NCBI GenBank assembly: GCA_036556965.1 | Contig: DATBIO010000250.1 | Span: 1 to 9,776 of the forward strand | DNA from: DATBIO01 sp036556965 | GTDB taxonomy: Bacteria > Acidobacteriota > Vicinamibacteria > Fen-336 | DNA: 9,776 nt | Direction: 5' to 3' | Shown here: piece after piece, positions 7,790-9,776 of the stretch | Layout of the letters: every line of letters starts with the position of its first letter | How positions within the stretch are numbered: position 1 is the first letter of the stretch | Translations under genes and position numbers: made by a program | The notes under the pieces: model-generated | Seen by the model: only the letters and a program-made list of their open reading frames with translations | Database searches by the model: none | What the model was told of the DNA's origin: nothing

Positions 7790-7819
7790 TTGACATGTCA
7801 GCCTGAGCCTGGCTAGAGT
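7790..7819 (+). promoter_or_regulatory. Sigma70-like promoter of the Rhs gene
   Basis: A perfect -35 box TTGACA (7790-7795) is followed after 18 nt by TAGAGT (7814-7819), which matches the -10 consensus at four of six positions including the first two and the last T. Transcription would begin near 7826, leaving a leader of about 50 nt before the GTG at 7878. The position in the only sizeable gap, ahead of a gene with its own strong ribosome-binding site, supports this. The -35 box overlaps a 10-bp palindrome. Confidence 0.65.
7791..7800. promoter_or_regulatory. Perfect 10-bp palindrome TGACATGTCA over the -35 box
   Basis: TGACATGTCA equals its own reverse complement and covers five of the six bases of the -35 hexamer. 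A dimeric repressor bound here would block RNA polymerase. No regulator gene is in the window, so the operator role is a guess based on symmetry and position alone. Confidence 0.35.
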
Positions 7820-7859
7820 CGCTCCCCGTCAACGCCCGGTGTCGGCCGGCCATCTTGCT

Positions 7860-7872
7860 CTCCTCGAGGAGG
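7860..7872 (+). promoter_or_regulatory. Shine-Dalgarno inside a 12-bp palindrome; fixes the Rhs start
   Basis: GAGGAGG (7866-7872) is five nucleotides before GTG 7878. This is the best ribosome-binding site in the window and decides the start, since the product then opens with a clean signal peptide. The upstream CTCC completes the palindrome CTCCTCGAGGAG (7860-7871), which can fold to a 4-bp stem with a TCGA loop that hides the site. A second stem, GCTGTC (7880-7885) with GACAGC (7892-7897), begins at the last base of the start codon. Confidence 0.6.
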
Positions 7873-7877
7873 TGCGC

Positions 7878-9758
7878 GTGCTGTCTCGCAGGACAGCGGC
7901 TCCCGCGGTGGCCTTGGCGATGGTGCTCGTCGGCGCCGGCCCGGGCGCCGCCCAGACCTGCCCTCCGGCGGAGGTCTCGGGCACGGTCAGCGTCGGGGAC
8001 GGATCCACGCCCTCAGGTCTTCCCAGCCTCAGCGCGGGCCACGAGAGCGTGGGCGGCTGCTGTACCTACCAGCTCGAGGGCTGGGGGTCGTACACGGCCA
8101 ATCTCCCCTACGCGGGGAACTGGCAGTTCTACGCGGGGGCCAGCTTCTACCTGAACTCGCCTTACTCGAGCGGCGCCAGCTGCAACTACGTGGATTCCTG
8201 CCTCACCTGCTCGGGGGGCTTCGGCATCCTGCTCTACGCGGCGCTGGGCACCTTCAGCGGGACGGTGACGCGCCTGCCCCAGAACACGGCGGGGACGGAC
8301 TGGGTGTGGACGAGCGGAGGCGCGTATGCGGTGCCCGATGCGGGCGGCTTCTACAAGTTCGGCAGCCACGATCCCCTGTTCGACCAGAACAATTGGGGGC
8401 TCGCCGTGGCCGGGGATGGGAGCGGGCCGGGGTCCGGGACCTACACCCTGATCGCGGGCGACCAGGTGAAGGAAGCGACCACCACCAGCAGCCAGAACGT
8501 GGACGTGGACTTCTTCATCTGGGATACGTCGCAGCCGCCGCCGGACATACGCCCGTCGCCCGACCCGCCCCCGGGCCCGCCGGAGCCGTGCGAGGAGACC
8601 GGCGAGCCGGTCAGCATCGTGAGCGGCAACCAGTTCCTCGACCAGACCGACGCCTCCCTGCCCGGCCGCGGCGCGCCCCTCACCTTCACGCGCTCGTACA
8701 ACAGCGCCTACGCGGGCTACAACGCCTGGCCTGGGACGGAAGCGGGCGTGGGCAAGGGCTGGACGCACTCCTACCAGAAGGTCCTCACCGTGTCCCCGGG
8801 CCTGATCCGGCTCACCGACGGCGACGGCGTGCCGAAGTACTTCGAGGACCACGACGCCAACGGCTCCTTCAAGGCCTCCGCGCCCCTGCGCGAGCAGAGC
8901 AGCTTCACGGTGGCGGGCGGCACTTACACGCGGCAGTTCCGCGGGGGCGGGTCGGAGACGTACGTGAGCCCGGGCGGCCCGACCGCCTACCTGGCGAGCA
9001 TCACGGACGCTTCCGGCAACGTGGTGACGGTGACCCGGGACCCGGGCACGCAGCTCGTGGCGCAGGTGGCGGACGGGAGCGGGCGGTTCCTCGCCTTCTC
9101 CTACACCAACGGCTTCCTGACCAGCCTGTCCGGGCCGGCGGGCCCGATCGCCACCTACGGCTACACGATCAACAACAGCGAGCTCGCCTCCGTTCGCTAC
9201 GCGGAGCCCGCGCCCGACACGACGGGCTACGACTTCGAGTACGGCGGCTACAGCGTTCTCACCGCGGTGCGCGACCCCACGGGGCGAACGCTCGAGAGGC
9301 ACACCTACCTCTGGCCTTCCGGAATCGCGCTCACCTCGGAGATCGCGGACGGCCGCGAGAAGTACACGCTCTCCTACGAGTCCGACCGCACGACGGTGAC
9401 CGACGCCAACGGGGGCGCGACCACCTATCACTGGAAGCGGATCCACGGCTTGCGGCGCATCACGAAGATCGCCGGGCCCTGCACTTCCTGCGGTGGCGGG
9501 GGCGGCGACGTCCAGGAGTGGGAGTACGACGACAAGGGGAGGATCACCTCGCACACGAACGGGGCGGGTGAGGAGACGCGCTACGAGTACGACCCCGCCA
9601 CCGGCGACCTGCTGCGGGAGATCGACGCCCTGAACCAGGAGACGGTCTACACCTACGACGCGCAAGGCCGCATGCTCACCCAGCGGGTCGGTGACGGTGG
9701 CCACCCGGCCGCAGGCGTCATATGGTCTACGCGTACGACCTGGCCGGGAACCGGCTGA
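7878..9758 (+). CDS. Secreted Rhs/YD-repeat protein, interrupted by a frameshift near its visible 3' end
   Basis: 626 codons are open from GTG 7878 to TGA 9756-9758. Residues 1-25 or so form a signal peptide (SRRT, a hydrophobic core, then GPGAAQ), so the product is exported. Residues 27-218 are an aromatic- and Gly/Ser-rich domain I do not recognise, with Cys28, 61, 62, 102, 108 and 111. A proline-rich linker (219-237) leads to a DUF6531-like start (EPVSIVSGNQF, LTFTRSYNS) with the GKGWTHSY motif common in Rhs proteins. Beta-rich Rhs sequence follows. A CTSCGGG motif (Cys535, Cys538) comes next, then YD repeats (about 549-606: WEYDDKGRITS, YEYDPATGDLL, YTYDAQGRMLT). After about residue 606 the frame no longer looks like YD repeats, while another frame does, so the last 15-20 codons are probably spurious. 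Complete Rhs proteins are usually far longer, and any C-terminal toxin or variable tip would lie outside the window. Confidence 0.88.
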   Translation: MLSRRTAAPAVALAMVLVGAGPGAAQTCPPAEVSGTVSVGDGSTPSGLPSLSAGHESVGGCCTYQLEGWGSYTANLPYAGNWQFYAGASFYLNSPYSSGASCNYVDSCLTCSGGFGILLYAALGTFSGTVTRLPQNTAGTDWVWTSGGAYAVPDAGGFYKFGSHDPLFDQNNWGLAVAGDGSGPGSGTYTLIAGDQVKEATTTSSQNVDVDFFIWDTSQPPPDIRPSPDPPPGPPEPCEETGEPVSIVSGNQFLDQTDASLPGRGAPLTFTRSYNSAYAGYNAWPGTEAGVGKGWTHSYQKVLTVSPGLIRLTDGDGVPKYFEDHDANGSFKASAPLREQSSFTVAGGTYTRQFRGGGSETYVSPGGPTAYLASITDASGNVVTVTRDPGTQLVAQVADGSGRFLAFSYTNGFLTSLSGPAGPIATYGYTINNSELASVRYAEPAPDTTGYDFEYGGYSVLTAVRDPTGRTLERHTYLWPSGIALTSEIADGREKYTLSYESDRTTVTDANGGATTYHWKRIHGLRRITKIAGPCTSCGGGGGDVQEWEYDDKGRITSHTNGAGEETRYEYDPATGDLLREIDALNQETVYTYDAQGRMLTQRVGDGGHPAAGVIWSTRTTWPGTG

Positions 9759-9776
9759 GCATCAGCCTGAACGGGA
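9695..9776 (+). other. Continuation of the Rhs YD repeats in another frame (frameshift)
   Basis: From ATG 9722 the frame reads MVYAYDLAGNRLSISLNG, a textbook YD repeat, and it is open to the end of the window. It is offset by one base from the main Rhs frame and is closed upstream by a TGA at 9692-9694. The shift therefore falls between 9695 and about 9722. One added base near GTCATATGG would restore a single frame, so a one-base loss or a sequencing error at the edge is the simplest reading. Confidence 0.75.

Larger units (their letters stand above)
7689..7877. other. Intergenic region between the housekeeping cluster and the Rhs gene
   Basis: A non-coding stretch of about 190 nt, by eye lower in GC than the genes around it. 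I see no convincing ORF in it. It contains an imperfect hairpin (7707-7738), the promoter (7790-7819) and the ribosome-binding site of the Rhs gene (7866-7872). A frame open from 7839 runs into the Rhs gene, but the strong Shine-Dalgarno places the start later. No T-run typical of an intrinsic terminator is visible. Confidence 0.7.

Noticed and set aside
7839..7877. Earlier GTG start for the Rhs gene at 7839
   Set aside because: It has no Shine-Dalgarno and would put 13 mostly non-signal residues before the signal peptide. GTG 7878 has GAGGAGG at ideal spacing.
8013..9704. A 563-codon - strand open frame opposite the Rhs gene
   Set aside because: The + strand frame carries the signal peptide, CTSCG motif and YD repeats; the opposite frame has no recognisable features.
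1..9776. tRNA or rRNA genes, CRISPR arrays, insertion sequences, phage or defence genes
   Set aside because: No cloverleaf-like segment, regularly spaced repeats, transposase, integrase or recognised defence domain was seen on either strand.

Overview
The window is about 9.8 kb of very GC-rich bacterial DNA, with strong G/C bias at third codon positions. Four housekeeping genes are packed head to tail on the + strand. A secreted Rhs/YD-repeat gene follows them, behind its own promoter. The separate-subunit (alpha2beta2-type) glycyl-tRNA synthetase, the glyS-ppdK adjacency and a MutL with an endonuclease motif point to a Gram-negative lineage such as Myxococcota, Desulfobacterota or Acidobacteriota. 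This placement is an inference from gene content and composition only.

Layout: positions 1-158 carry, on the - strand, a short piece of a second, diverged glyS. From 160 the main glyS (5'-truncated) runs on the + strand to 1905. The two pieces form an inverted repeat of 137 bp per arm, 84% identical, with a 22-nt centre. glyS is followed by ppdK (GTG start at 1902 inside a GTGA overlap), corA (4755-5720), mutL (5743-7458) and a 77-residue two-helix membrane protein (ATGA overlap, 7455-7688). Gaps are 0-22 nt, which suggests one transcription unit that starts outside the window. The proteins serve unrelated jobs: tRNA charging, pyruvate/PEP interconversion, Mg2+ uptake and mismatch repair.

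Positions 7689-7877 form the only substantial intergenic stretch and look less GC-rich than the flanking genes. They hold a sigma70-like promoter whose -35 box lies in a 10-bp palindrome, then a strong Shine-Dalgarno that is itself part of a 12-bp palindrome. They lead to a GTG-started Rhs/YD-repeat gene. Its product has a signal peptide, a Cys-containing N-terminal domain that I do not recognise, a proline-rich linker, a DUF6531-like segment and YD repeats. Near the right edge the YD-repeat coding jumps to another frame (between about 9695 and 9722), so the gene is either frameshifted or carries a one-base error, and it continues beyond the window.

The main anomalies are at the two ends: the inverted diverged glyS and the Rhs frameshift. 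Both would fit low-quality contig ends, but either could be real. I found no tRNA, rRNA, CRISPR array, insertion sequence or clearly new multi-gene system.
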